Shown one piece after another: positions 23,549 to 34,672 of a stretch of DNA of 64,000 bases (its first letter is position 1; each line of letters begins with the position of its first letter). Below the pieces are notes generated by a model. That model had not been told where the DNA came from. It did not search any database and saw only the letters and a list, made by a program, of their open reading frames with translations. Source of the stretch: Guadua angustifolia (lineage: Eukaryota > Streptophyta > Magnoliopsida > Poales > Poaceae); assembly GCA_036346375.1 (NCBI GenBank), contig CM070502.1:22730924-22794923 (forward strand), in the 5' to 3' direction. The position numbers and the translations under genes are program-made.

Positions 23549-24342
23549 AGTCGGCGTGTTTCACCTGACAATTATTCTCCCTAAATGGAGTCCGGGGTTC
23601 GATAGAGGGGGTCTTCGCGGAAGGACACCTACGGGCTCTCCCGAGGGATCCACACAGACATAAATCCAAGAACACACTGATATTATCCAGGTTCGGGCCC
23701 TCGATGTGGGTAACAACCCTACGTCCTTCTTATGCTTCTGTTAATGTGTTTTGAGTGTATTACAAACGCTCGATCCTCACTCTATCTCCCTTTCTGCTCT
23801 GTCTTCTTGAGCTCTCTCTTCTCTGCTCTTCTCTGTGCTCTCCTTCGTTCGAGTCCCCCTCTTCCCATGCATCGAAGCTCCCTTATATAGGTCGGGCTGG
23901 CTCGGGCAAGTGGGAAGATGATATCATATTGATTACACTTCATTTATTACACCAATCGTTGTAGCCCCATCCTTTGGCCTCATTCTTTGCACCACCATCC
24001 AACTCCGCCCAGTCCGCTCGGGAAGTGACTTGTATGCGACAGGTTAGGTGTAGGATGACAAAGGGATAAGCTATCGTGCCGTCAGTGGAGCCACGCGCAT
24101 TCAATGGTTACGACATGGTGTGTCGGGGAGAAGACTTGGTAGCTCCCCATTCGCCGGCGTCGCCTCACACGGTGACGGCGGACCCACGATGCTGGTCACC
24201 GCTGCTTGCCCGGTACCCACCTGACACGATCGCTGGTGTCGGGCTGATCGCCACTTGCTTTCGCCCGAGCTACTGCCTTTCGGCTTTCGTGGCCCCTCCT
24301 GACCGTGGCGAAGAGGATACCGTGACGTAAAGTATGTCGACA
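23549..24342 (-). repeat. 5' LTR of Gypsy element 1 (794 bp)
   Basis: Matches 13876-14823 from its start (GTCGGCGTGTTTCACC) to its end (AAAGTATGTCGACA). On the minus strand it starts TGTCGACATACTTTACG, has a TATA-like box near 23883-23890, and its transcript would run leftward into gag. Confidence 0.9.
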
Positions 24343-24347
24343 CTGCT

Positions 24348-25525
24348 CCTACCAAATTTGGTCCGTGAGAACCATTGGGCCATCGGGGCCTAAAAGGTTT
24401 TCATCAAAACCGGCGGCTAGGGTTGAAACCCTAGCCACCACCTCTTCATCACAAGTGCCGCCGCCTTTCGTAGGCTCCGCCATGCAAGCGCGCACGTCGG
24501 TGGGAGTAGAAGCCAATGGGTCACCAGTCGTGTGGCCGCACGGACGCCAAGGTGAGGTATCACACCGACCAGGGCGATAAAGCCAAGGCGCTTCACCGCA
24601 GCCACGCATTCTTTGAGGCATGGGCGTAGGAGGCCAAAGACTTATCTGGATGAGTTTCTTTGGAGGTGCGGAGGCCGGTCAGTAGTGCAAAAATGAGAGG
24701 GCGTGGTCTTGCGGCGGCGGGCGAAAAACGGGGCAGCTTGCTGGTCCCCATCGCACGCTTCATGCGTGGAGCTGCCTCAACTTTCGGCAAGGCTAGGATG
24801 CATGGCTCAGTGGGTGCTCTACTACCACGGCGGTCACCACCTCTGGGACAAACACCGAAGTCACTGCGGGCGCTGCTTTTACATCGCGCAAGTGCGGAAC
24901 GCAAAACTCCGTCGGGCGCGCGGACTGCAAGGCCGTGGGCCCAGAGAGCAAAGCATCATTGCTAGGGTACGGGTGCACGACCAAGGGTGAGCGAACTTCG
25001 GGTGCAAGCGGAATCGAGGCACCGCCATCGGGCTCTGCGCTTTCGGACACGCGAAGATGAGGTAACGCCGCCTTGCGCGGTGAGGCTGGGTCTCGCTGGC
25101 AGTGCTTCAAGCGCTTCATCTGACTAGTTGTAAGACCAGTCGAGCAGCTGCATGGTGGTGCAGCGGAGGGACAAGCTTCGCTCAGTAGTGGTGTGACCAT
25201 GGGGCGTCGTCGGCGCGGTATGGCTCGTTCGTTGCACGACAGTTGGTCGTGACAGCGTTGGCCATGGGCGCATTGCGCGGCATGGAAGCAGCGATACTAG
25301 CAGTGCGCCAGCCACGGGCTCAGCGGCAACGTCTCTGTGACCGTGGATGCAATGATCGGCAGTGGCGATATGAAACAGCAGCACTACACTTTTTTATTGA
25401 TTTTGATCTGATGAGCAGCAATACAACAATCCACAATTGATGCTTAGATTAAATAATTAATCTTAATTTGGAATAAGGGCACGACGATCTGCAGGATCAA
25501 CGGATGTATAGAAGCGCTTACGTAC
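24348..25525. other. Sequence between the two Gypsy elements, unassigned
   Basis: Before the insertions this joined 13870 on one side and 40014 on the other. It is GC-rich from 24360 to 25200, with overlapping open frames on both strands and no domain, and AT-rich to 25525. A 10-bp perfect inverted repeat (GGCTAGGGTT, 2-nt spacer) lies at 24415-24436. It could be the leader of the minus-strand Copia whose LTR remnant is at 40111-40430, but no gag motif supports that. Confidence 0.4.
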
Positions 25526-25530
25526 GGTTT

Positions 25531-26243
25531 TGTCGACGTTTGGAAAATGGGTTTCTTGCCAAGCTTACTTGTTGATTGAGGGATCAACCAGGGCCCCTTT
25601 TTTGTAGAGGGTTTACGTCCAAAGAATGCTATTAGGATGTTGTGCTCGAAAGGCAGTGGACAAGGAATTTTTATACTGGTTCGGGCCTCTCACGATCGAG
25701 ATAACAACCCTACGTCCAGTGATTTTGCTATTGCTTGGATTCTTAAAGAAGGGGTTGTTTGCAATGTGTGTGTGTGCTCTCTTTTCTCTCTCTTTTCTGT
25801 GATCTACCAAATGAGTATTTATAGGCGACTATAGCAACTACAACCGAATAACGCGCTATTATTATGCTTGAACGTGGCTGTAACTGCCTCCCCTGATTTT
25901 CGCCATGCTGTGTCGTGGATATTATGGGCTTAGATCGTGGCTTAATGGTCTTTTGAACCGCAGCGTAATTATCACCACGCTGTCTTTATGGATCAAGCAT
26001 GACCTGCCGGACATGCTCGGGATTTTGCCTTGACCCTGATCGATCGCTGCGCATGCCTGAGAAAGCATGCTCAGGGAATTAAGGCACATGCTCGGGGACG
26101 AGCTTAAGCATGGTCGGGGTGGACCCTCTAGCCAACACATCCGAAGATCTTCCTCGGGGACATCATCCGAGGGCATGCATGATCTGCCGAAAACTGGCTG
26201 CCGGGGTACAATGGCCTTTATGGAAATTATCCAATCCCCAATA
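25531..26243 (-). repeat. 3' LTR of Gypsy element 2 (713 bp)
   Basis: Begins TGTCGACGTTTGG and ends near CCAATCCCCAATA on the plus strand, aligning with CCAATCCCCGACA of the other LTR. On the minus strand the TATA-like box is the complement of TATTTATAGG near 25815-25824. Confidence 0.9.
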
Positions 26244-26619
26244 GCTAGCCCACGAGGCTCAAGTGGAAATCTACTTGGTGGGGCCTTCCCTTTGAGCCTA
26301 CAGACTCACAGGAGGGATTGGAACCTTAAAGCGGAACACTACTGCAGCATCAGAGCAAACACCTGCTCGTAGACGAGCATGATTTGTCGAGGACCGAACA
26401 TCTGGCTTGAGGCCCGACCAGAGGGAAACTCGGGAAAAAAGAATCCAAAGGTCACGACGGTTCCTTCCCCGTGAAGCCTTGCGGGAGCAGTTCGGACAGT
26501 ATTTTGAGAGCCGCGCCTTTATTGGATAGTTTCAAATATCGTGCCACCGTGCGTCGATTCGTGAACAGGCGGGAGCAGTTTTTGACTTCCAAAAGGTTGC
26601 ACCCGTTCGACTTCTCCGC

Positions 26620-26629
26620 CTATATATAC
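26620..26629 (+). promoter_or_regulatory. TATA-like box of the antisense gene
   Basis: CTATATATAC lies on the plus strand about 110 nt before the antisense gene's first ATG at 26740. The intervening leader ends in a CT-rich stretch (TTTCTTCTTCAACCTTCC), as in many plant 5' leaders. It lies outside the LTR. Promoter activity is an inference. Confidence 0.5.
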
Positions 26630-28166
26630 CAGCGGGAATAGTGACGAAAAATCCTTCACCTGTACTCCGCAACCAGGCCCCCAGAATCTCCTGAGTCCCA
26701 AACTCTTTCATTCTTGCACTTTCTTCTTCAACCTTCCTCATGGCGAAGTTTGATCCGAGCAAAATCAGTAAGGAGAGGTTACAAATACTCGAGGACCTTG
26801 GATATCTTGATGCGGGCTCCTGGTGAGTTCCTGATGGTAAAGGCGATTACCCATAGCAGCGAGATCGTTTCTGCGACCTCTACACGTCAATGGGCTTAGA
26901 ATGCACGAGTGAGTTTCATGAGTCGTACTACGCCTAATGCGAGTCTTGAGATTATAATCTTAACCCTAACTCCATCCTTGTTACGGCCATCTTCTCGCAC
27001 CTTTGCGAGGATCGTGGGCACTGCGCCCTGACAGTCTTTTTTCCATTTCTACTCCTTGTTTTGCACCGACGGGCTTCTCTCGTCGGCTACATATATTTCT
27101 GCCTTCGGCCCAACTGACCATACGAATACCCCCTCTTCACACTCAAGGACTCGATGTCGAGTGGGCCGACCATTGTTCTACTTGAAGAAGGTGGAAAGCT
27201 CTCTCCACTACTCAGGAACAACGACTCATTGCCAGCTCCGCCTTTGCTGTGCAAGCCGAGGAGGCGGGGCCGATGGCGATCAGCGAGCTTACCAACATGG
27301 GGCTCACTGGTCGCGATATTATTCGGGATTACCTCAAGAACCGAGTGTCCCCTCTAAGGAGGAGGGAACACCCTTTCTTCAAGATCTCCGGGTGGCAAGA
27401 CCTCACCCGGGAAGCTGACTCTGGTAACCTTTCTGAACTGCATTGGTAATTTCTACCCCTTATGCATAGCTTTTGCTCATGCTAACGTTCATTCTTGGTT
27501 GATTGTAGCCCCGAGCAACGATTGGGTGGAGAAATGGGTTGCTGAGATATTCGGCACCCCAAAGGGCAAAGAGCTCGAGCACGGGCGACAAGTCCCGAAG
27601 AATGTGCTCGAGCGGGGCGAAGTGGTGAGTATCTTCGCGATTCATGCTCGAGGGAACACATCCCGAGCATCTCTGATGTTTTCTTTGCTTTTGACAGGAG
27701 AAAATTGCCCTTGAGGCCGTGGTGGCCGAGCTTAAGCCATTGTCGCGTGACCAAGGGAGAGCCATCCCTGCCGCCAAGACCAAGAAGGCAAGGAGCAAGT
27801 GACAAGCGCCACCGCCACCGCTTGCCCGGCCCTTAAAGAGGCAGGCAGCCTTGACCAAGAGCCCTCCCCGGCGACACTTAGAGTTCGCCGATAGAATGGA
27901 GGTAAGTGACTTGAAGGCATGGATGAAGGAATACTCAGGAAAGCAGGATCGATGGCTCACTTGCGGACTCATGGAGCGAGCAAAAATTTGGTGAGGAGGC
28001 GAAGGACTCCAAGCACAAGAAGCTGAAGGGAGAGATCGCTGCCCTCTAAGCCAAGCTTGCTTAGGCTACTTCGGGCTCTCTGGCGAGAGAGTCCGAGGAA
28101 GAGGACGAAGACTCGGCGCCTCTCACCTTGAAGCGTCGGAGCCCGAGAAAAACTCTAGAAGCGGTC

Positions 28167-31100
28167 TGTAACACCCCAATTTTTGCTTTTCTTGCATTTA
28201 AATGGTATTTTGAATTTTTGGGAATTTCTGGAATTTATTTGGAATTATTTGAATTATTTTGAATTAAACCATTTATCAAATTAATTAAATAATGGAAAAG
28301 TTAAAATAAAGTTTTGCTGAAAATATTTTATTTGAGTCACAAATGTCTTAAAATATTTTTGGAAATTTTTCCAGAATTTTTCTGATATTTTAATGCCCCA
28401 AATAAATTACTTTATTTTTGAGGATTATTTTTTTATCGAAAAAGAATTAAAAATCGAGAGCGATCTTGGGCGAAATCTTGTCTTGACCCACTCGGAAAAA
28501 CCCTAAGCCCAGCCGTTGATCTTCATCAGATGGTCCTCATCGCGCCGTCCTGACCGATTCCTGGGATTCATGGCCGTGCCGTGTGGGCCTCGGTTTCGCG
28601 ATTTTCACGGAAGTCGAGGCGCTATTTATTGCGCCGCCACCGTGTTGCGATCCTCACCTCCGCCGCACCGTCCGTACCTCCACGCCGCCGAAACGCGCCG
28701 CCTCGCCGCCACGACCTCGCCAAAGTCCGGCCGTCCGCGCACTTCTTAGCGTTGTTTAAATCGCCCGGTCACTCTCGCCGTCGCCGTGCCACCCCGAACT
28801 CACCTCGTCGCGCGCGTCGGGAGCATCACCGCCGTCGCCGGAGGACCCACGAAGCTTGCCAGCGCCGCCGTCGTCGTCTTCGTCTCCGGTGAAGCGAGCC
28901 GCGCGCGCCATCGCCAGCCAAGTCGAGCTTCCACGGTCGTCCGATCTCCAATCAACGACCGGATTCCGCCACGTCGCCCCATAAGCGATAAACCCCATCT
29001 TCTAATCCCGCCGTTAGATGTAGATCTAAGAACGGCCGTAGTGCCACGTCGCTCCTCCTTTGTGCATGAGGCGGCGACAAGATGGACCCACACGTCGGTC
29101 GCCGCCTGACGGCTGTGCGCGCGTGCCCTTGACAAGATGGACCCACATGTCGATCGCCCGTCTGCTTATTCTACGAGGCGGCGGCAGCGGGCCCACTCGT
29201 CGGCCCGCCGCGCCGTGCGTGTGGCGTCACCGTGACGTCATGCTCCGTCACGGTGGGACCCACTTGTCGATGAGATAAGCGAAGTCGTCTTGGCGTCACG
29301 ATGGCGTCATCTTGGCGTCGGCCGAGGAACCGATCGGGGTGGCGTCGGCAAGGCCCGTGTGGATTCTGTGGTGTCGACACGTGTCATAGATGACGCAATA
29401 ATTAATTTTCGAAAAAAAATTATTTAGTTAATTCGGTTTATTGATTTAAAATGTATTTTGAAACTTCAAATGCTTATAACTTTGGCGTTTTAACTCCGAT
29501 TTGAGTGATTCCAATTTCTATAAATTTGTAAAATTGGGATCTTTCTGTTTATAATTTTAATTGAATTTTTGAGCACTGTGTGTCTACTGTTTATTTATTT
29601 TATTGTTACGTGTATCGTTCGGCGTGAGGCGTTGAAGTCCCCGAAGGTTTCGAGGAGAGGTTCGACCGAGAGCAAGCTCGGGGCGAGAATCAGCACTTTT
29701 GAAGGCAAGTTGTGTTTGATCATGTTGAACCTATTAGAAAATTATTTTGATTTAATTTATTGCATGCTAATTTAGTAAAATTGGTTTGAATGAATTTTGG
29801 GATTAGCTAAATGCCTAGTTCTTTGTATGCCACCTTGTAAGTATATAATTGTATGCCATGAATCATTTGTCACCCTAGGTTATGGACTAATAGTTGGGCA
29901 TTAATAATTTGCCAACATGGGTTGAGTAGGCCAAAGTAGTATGCTTAGCAAGCCACGTGGACATTTTATGATTTTGGAATCCAAAGTAAATATTGACCTA
30001 ATGAGATATGGAACATGATTTGTGAATAAGACATGTGTTATTAAGTTGATGATGGCACGTGGTGCAATGGTAAAGAAGCAAGGGGTGGGAAAATGATTTA
30101 GGCGAGGCATGTGGCAAGATTGTTTACAGTGGGCCAAGAGTGGCAAGCTGGGCGGTCGTATTTGGTTTTATTGGTTTTGGATGTTTAAGGTCATTTTGGT
30201 TAGTCTTGCCTCGGTCAACTAAGGACTTAACCTTGCGAGCATTTGAGTGAGTCTTTCATACAACCACAAGCTCCGTAATGGGGACGGACCTAGGTGAAAT
30301 GGCCCAGAAATCTATTCTTAATCTTGTCGTGGTGGTGTGGGGCAGGGAAGCGGATGAGAACCCACATGGCGCAAGAGGGGCCACAGGTGTGGTAACCATC
30401 CCTCGGTGTTGAAACCTTAGCGAGCGATCTTTGGGTTTAAACGGAACTTTGGAAAGGCTTTATTCACGGTTATTTGCCTTGGTGGTATTTGTTGTATCTT
30501 GTGGGTAAAGTGTATAACCTCTGCGAGTGTACAACCTATTGAATAGCCGTGCTCACGGTATTGAGCATCGCTTCGGTGATTCTGATCAAGGGTTAGATTT
30601 TCATAAAAGCAATTGTTTATGGAAAAATGCTTGGGTTGGTAATGAGGAACTTGACTTAGGATGGAAAAAGGATTCTGATTGAAATGTTTGTGAAAGCTAT
30701 TATTCTTACTCTTTGTTTCTTGCTTTGCAATCTATTCTTGTTTATCTTGAATCTTTGTCAGCTCATGAACCATAGCCTATCCTTTGTACTAAGCCATGCA
30801 TGTAGAATATTAGAAATTGCATTACATGCATGACTTCTTTGAGTGCTCAAAGTACTCACCCACAACAACACAACCGGTTGAAGAAAAAGCAACCCTGCTC
30901 GGGAGGAGGAGTATCGAGGAGGCCAGACAAACTAGGGAAGCGAGCCCGGTCGGTTGCTGTGGCAAATTGGTTGGCGCCACGAGTTGATTTTATTTCATTG
31001 CTTTTGAATATTTTAATAAGTTTTAAGCCTGCAATCGTATCTTTGTAACTTGACCATAAGGTCTACCAACTAGTTGAGTATTTAATTAAAGTACTTCATT

Positions 31101-31199
31101 ATTATTTGGTTATGGTGTGATATGTACCAATGTTGAGGCTGTGTGCACTAAGCGTGATCTGGTAGTCTTTGAATACCGAGAGGGTCGGATTGCACATTC
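28167..31199 (+). mobile_element. LTR-like insertion (probable solo LTR) in the antisense gene
   Basis: The antisense coding sequence stops at 28166 and resumes near 31200. The intervening 3 kb has no coding region, starts TGTAACACCCC (a common start of long grass Gypsy LTRs), has GC-rich middle and AT-rich ends, and no internal element domains. That composition suggests a solo LTR, possibly Del/Tekay-like. The right end and a 5-bp target duplication could not be fixed: the left flank is CGGTC and the nearest right candidate is GGGTC. Confidence 0.5.
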
Positions 31200-31664
31200 G
31201 GGTCGAACACGATCGATATGGAGAAGGTTGATCCTTTGATGGCGAGGATCAGCCGCGCTGCCGTGGAGAAGTCCGAGCTTGTGGCTGCGGCGGTAGCCAA
31301 GACCATCGAAGACGACAACGAGGAGCTCAACCAAGGTAATTTTTGCTCTCCATTTTTCCCCTTTCCTTTTTTCTTTTTACTTTTGTTGTTCGAGCTAACC
31401 CCACTCTATTGATGTGGGTGTGATAGCTTGTAGGGGCATTTTGGATTTTGGGGCTATGGCTGACGAAATCCTCGATCGTGCAACAGAGAAGCAACTCATC
31501 CTTGCTGTCAACCTTGTGATGGCGAAGGCTATCGACTTCGCAACGGCGGAGGACATCGCCGCCGAAACCGACCAGCAGACCGCAGAGCTTCCAGCCCTGG
31601 AGGGACCAACTCTCCAGGATGTATACTTGGCGCTCCCGAGCATATCGGATGCTCGGGAAGGAGA

Positions 31665-31862
31665 AGACCCTGAGCTCCCGAGCGAAATGCTTGCTCGGGG
31701 AGAAAGCGCGAAGCCCCCGAGCGAACTACCTGCTCGGGAGGAAGGTGCGAAGCCCCCGAGCGAACTAGCTGCTCGGGAGGAAGATAAGAAGACCCCGAGC
31801 AAACTTCCTCCTCAGGACGAAGATAAGAAGGCCCTGAGCGAAGAACATGCTCGGGAGGAAAA
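31665..31862 (+). repeat. Coding minisatellite, about 45-bp units (Pro-Ser-Glu repeats)
   Basis: At least four units within the antisense frame encode variants of PPSELPAREEGAK. Units remain in frame, and each carries a CCGAGCGAACT-CTGCTCGGGAGGAA phrase whose CCGAGC and GCTCGG parts can pair. Confidence 0.8.
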
Positions 31863-32527
31863 CGAAGTCTCCTAGTCGAAGTCCACCACAGGAGATCTCG
31901 CGGACCTTCAAGAGGAGGACGTCACCAAAGCCTTCTAGGAGAACCTGAGTGACCACCTCCACTGGGTAAGGGCACTTCCTTTCTAAATCCTTCTTTGGAA
32001 ACGATCAAAAACTTAAGACCTTCTTGCTCGCAGGTGCTCCAGGCGACCATGGCAGACTTCAAGACGACAACCGTTCCTCCTGAGGTCGTGGCCAAGCGCT
32101 TTGCCGAGCAAGATGCTAAGATAGCGGAGCTCGAGCAAGAGCTAGCCGAACTTAAAGCTTGGGACCAGGAGATACAGAGGAAACATCGTCAAGCTAAAAA
32201 AATGCCACAAGGAATAGAGAGCGGATGTGCGAGCTCGAGCTAAAGCTAGAACAAGAGCAGCAATGCTCCCAAGCCTTAGAGAGGAAGGTGGATGAGCTGA
32301 GCCAATCTGCTCGAGAGGCCACTGAACTTGCCAACCAAGACAACGAGGAGATGAAGCGACTAAGCCAAGAGGCCCGCGAAGGACGTGAAGTTCGACGGCG
32401 AGTCCTCGACCTTTAAGCCGAGCTTGATGAGGCGAAGGAAAAACTTTCAGCACTCAGAGAAGCAAAGCTCGGCAAATAGCTCCTTGTCTGGGACTTTACT
32501 CCATGTAAACTTGTTGATATTTGAATG

Positions 32528-32533
32528 AATAAA
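32528..32533 (+). terminator. Possible polyadenylation signal of the antisense gene
   Basis: AATAAA lies about 50 nt after the last antisense stop. It is a single motif in the expected place, so support is weak. Confidence 0.3.
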
Positions 32534-33428
32534 TGGATGACCTTTGCTCCACGACTTGCCTTATTACAACTTTTGCCTTGTATCTTTGGCGATTTGTCCC
32601 TCAATGAGTGCCTACACAAAACAGACGAAACAAGGGGAGTAGACGAAAAGGATAACGAACAAAAGTAGAATGAAACACGAGCATGCGTTTTTAGAAAAAC
32701 ACGGTAGGTAGTTCATCCCTACTAAGCCCCCGCTGTGAATGAAGGTCGTGCACCTGAGTTGCGAGCACAAGCTCTTTCACAGGAGAGTTAGAAAAACTGT
32801 GTGTTTTCCCCCTTAACGACCGCCCCTTCTCCAAGTTGCGAGAATAGATTAGATCGGGAGAAAGAAAAACGCGCACGGCCTTAACTTCATGAACGTCTCG
32901 AATTTATGCCTCTAAGTTGCGAGCATAGTCTTGACGAGGAAGAACGTGCGGTCACCTAACAAAGCGCATGACGACCAAACACGCGCGGATCGAGATAAGA
33001 CTCTGAACCATCCGAGGGGGTGTCTGTATGTGATTGTGAACTTGCAGTGAAGGACTACTGTGGACAATAATCGGCTTATGAAGACTAAAACCTCTGGTGG
33101 CGAGCTTAGTGAACCGGCGTTGGTCGTGGCACTTTGAGTGTTCTTGCGCACGTTAGCCAAACCCTAGAATGATTCAAGTGAAGCAAATGTTCTTGCCTGC
33201 GTGCACTCATCCCATCATCAAGACCGTGAGAAAGAGAGTGTGCCCTTGTGCGAGACTGGGTCGGTTTACCAACGGGCAGGGACCTCAAAGACATTCACAA
33301 AATCTTGGAAAGAATGGAAATCACGGGGGTGAAAGAACTGAATTTTATAGAAAGAGGATCAACCGAACTTACGTAAAACATGCAGGAGATAAAAGCTAGA
33401 TAAAGAACTTACGAAGTTGATCGATGTT
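32534..33428. other. Convergent spacer inside Gypsy element 2
   Basis: This is non-coding DNA between the antisense gene end and the integrase stop. It corresponds in position to 17110-18040 of element 1. Short frames on both strands show no domain. Confidence 0.4.
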
Positions 33429-34523
33429 CTAAGAGTTGGTGAGCATCCGACCAACCTCCATCGCTAAGCGGACAGCCCCCGGGCGTGCTATCGAGACGAT
33501 CGTGAATGGACCCTCCCATCTGGGGGACAGCTTATTAGCTTTTGACAAGTCCTGAACTCGTCGTAGGACTAGATCGCCAACTTGCAAGGTTCTTGGTCGG
33601 ACTGATTTAGCCGCGTGCCTACGAAGAGCCTGTAGGTAAACCACGGATCGCAGCAAAGCCCATTCGCGTGTCTCCTCAGTAAGGTCTAGGTCTATGAGAC
33701 GCTCGAGCTCCTGATCAACGCTGTCGACCAAGTGCACTCTTGGAGAACCCAGTACTATTTCAGCGGGCAATATGGCCTCTGCACCATAGACAAGCTGGAA
33801 AGGGGTTTCACCCGTAGCCCGGCTTGCTGTAGTGCGAACCGACCAAAGGATGGAAGGGAGCTCATCTACCCATGACTGATCGTGCTGACTGAGGTTTTTG
33901 AAAATCCTCTTTTTGATTCCTTGAACAATTTGCCCATTTGCTCGCTCAGCCGCTCCATTGCTCTGTGGATGTGCTACAAAGGCGAAGCAGACCTTTGTCC
34001 CAATGTCTTTGCAATAGGACTGAAACAGTTCACTGGTGAACTGAATACCATTATCCGTGATGAGGCGATTGGGAACACCAAAATGCGTCACCACGTTACT
34101 TCGAAAGAACTTCTTGGCTATCGACACGGGTTCGGTTTCGATCCACTTGGTGAAGGTGTCGATAGCCACGAGCAAGAATTTGCAACTCTTCTGACCTCGG
34201 GGGAAAGGTCCGAGTATATCAACTTCCCAGGTCGAGAATGGCCACAATAGAGGGATGGTTTGAAGCATGCATGCCGGCTGATGTGCCTTGCGAGCATGAA
34301 ACTGGCATGCTTGACAAGTTGTCATGATCGACCGAGCATCGACTAAGGCCGTTGGCCAATAATAACCCAGTCGGAAGGCTTTGCTCACAAGCGTCCTTAA
34401 AAATGAGTGGGCTCCGTACACTCCTTCATGGATATCTCTAAGAAGGTATTTGCCCTCTTCTTGAGATATGCACTTGGAAAGGACTCCTAGTGCTCCTTTG
34501 CGGTACAAGACGCTCTCGATCAA
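33429..34523 (-). CDS. Integrase of Gypsy element 2, uninterrupted 364-aa frame
   Basis: This frame contains the whole integrase. The H2C2 zinc-binding set is visible (HEGVYGAHS with CQACQFH, residues about 30-75). The D-D-E catalytic core has its Asp residues in TWEVDILGPFP and LITDNGIQF and its Glu in NGAAERANGQI (about residues 98-195). The C-terminal part holds TPFQLVYGAEAILPAEI and a DLVLRRVQDLSKANKLSPRW segment. The integrase catalyses insertion of element cDNA into chromosomal DNA. It would be released from a polyprotein, so the ATG is only the first in the frame. Upstream domains have stops, so it is probably not expressed from this copy. Confidence 0.9.
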   Translation of the reverse strand: MIESVLYRKGALGVLSKCISQEEGKYLLRDIHEGVYGAHSFLRTLVSKAFRLGYYWPTALVDARSIMTTCQACQFHARKAHQPACMLQTIPLLWPFSTWEVDILGPFPRGQKSCKFLLVAIDTFTKWIETEPVSIAKKFFRSNVVTHFGVPNRLITDNGIQFTSELFQSYCKDIGTKVCFAFVAHPQSNGAAERANGQIVQGIKKRIFKNLSQHDQSWVDELPSILWSVRTTASRATGETPFQLVYGAEAILPAEIVLGSPRVHLVDSVDQELERLIDLDLTEETREWALLRSVVYLQALRRHAAKSVRPRTLQVGDLVLRRVQDLSKANKLSPRWEGPFTIVSIARPGAVRLAMEVGRMLTNS

Positions 34524-34672
34524 TTTGTAGGGAGAGGATCGCCTTAAAAGTCAGGAACGCTCAACTTCTTCCTCAGGCAGTGTCCCATGTGCAAGATATT
34601 GGATGAATGGCGTCATCCAATTTGCACCATGCTCGAGAAGGGAGATGTTACCGCACGTCTCCGATGCCTCCT

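Larger units (their letters stand above)
13876..24342 (-). mobile_element. Gypsy (Tat-type) LTR retrotransposon, 10.5 kb, TSD CTGCT
   Basis: Two LTRs (13876-14823 and 23549-24342) bound the element. The perfect 5-bp duplication CTGCT lies immediately outside (13871-13875 and 24343-24347). Coding order on the minus strand is gag, protease, reverse transcriptase, RNase H with a second RNase H, and integrase, which is the Gypsy order. A plus-strand antisense ORF between integrase and the 3' LTR plus the duplicated RNase H point to the Tat lineage. All domains carry stops or frameshifts. The 5' and 3' LTRs differ in length by 154 bp, largely in the U3 tandem repeats. It interrupts a sequence that may be the leader of the Copia element at 11221-13110. 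Confidence 0.92.
26740..32478 (+). pseudogene. Antisense gene of Gypsy element 2, spliced-looking, interrupted
   Basis: On the plus strand the ATG at 26740 opens MAKFDPSKISKERLQILEDL before a stop. LNPNSILVTAIFSHLCED at about 26970-27020 matches the plant putative gypsy-type transposon domain, also seen in element 1. The segment 27249-27420 reads MAISELTNMGLTGRDIIRDY. GT-AG intron candidates are visible at about 27423-27508, 27623-27697, 31336-31426 and 31950-32033, each at a break in a coding-like frame. After the insertion, exons read MEKVDPLMARISRAAVEKSE (from 31219), a 153-aa frame at 31414-31875 with a Pro/Glu-rich repeat, and Glu/Lys/Leu-rich coiled-coil sequence at 32050-32416. A frame ends near 32478. 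Its role is unknown. Frame damage and the insertion make it non-functional here. Confidence 0.65.

Noticed and set aside
24415..24436. 10-bp inverted repeat with AAACCCTA, like a plant telo-box
   Set aside because: No gene start is supported nearby and the site lies between two transposons, so a regulatory role has no support.
24349..25384. Open frames of 60-135 residues between the Gypsy elements
   Set aside because: They overlap on both strands, have no domain and differ in frame. At most a degenerate Copia leader.
28516..29380. Overlapping 60-110-residue frames on both strands
   Set aside because: GC-rich middle of the LTR-like insertion with no domain.
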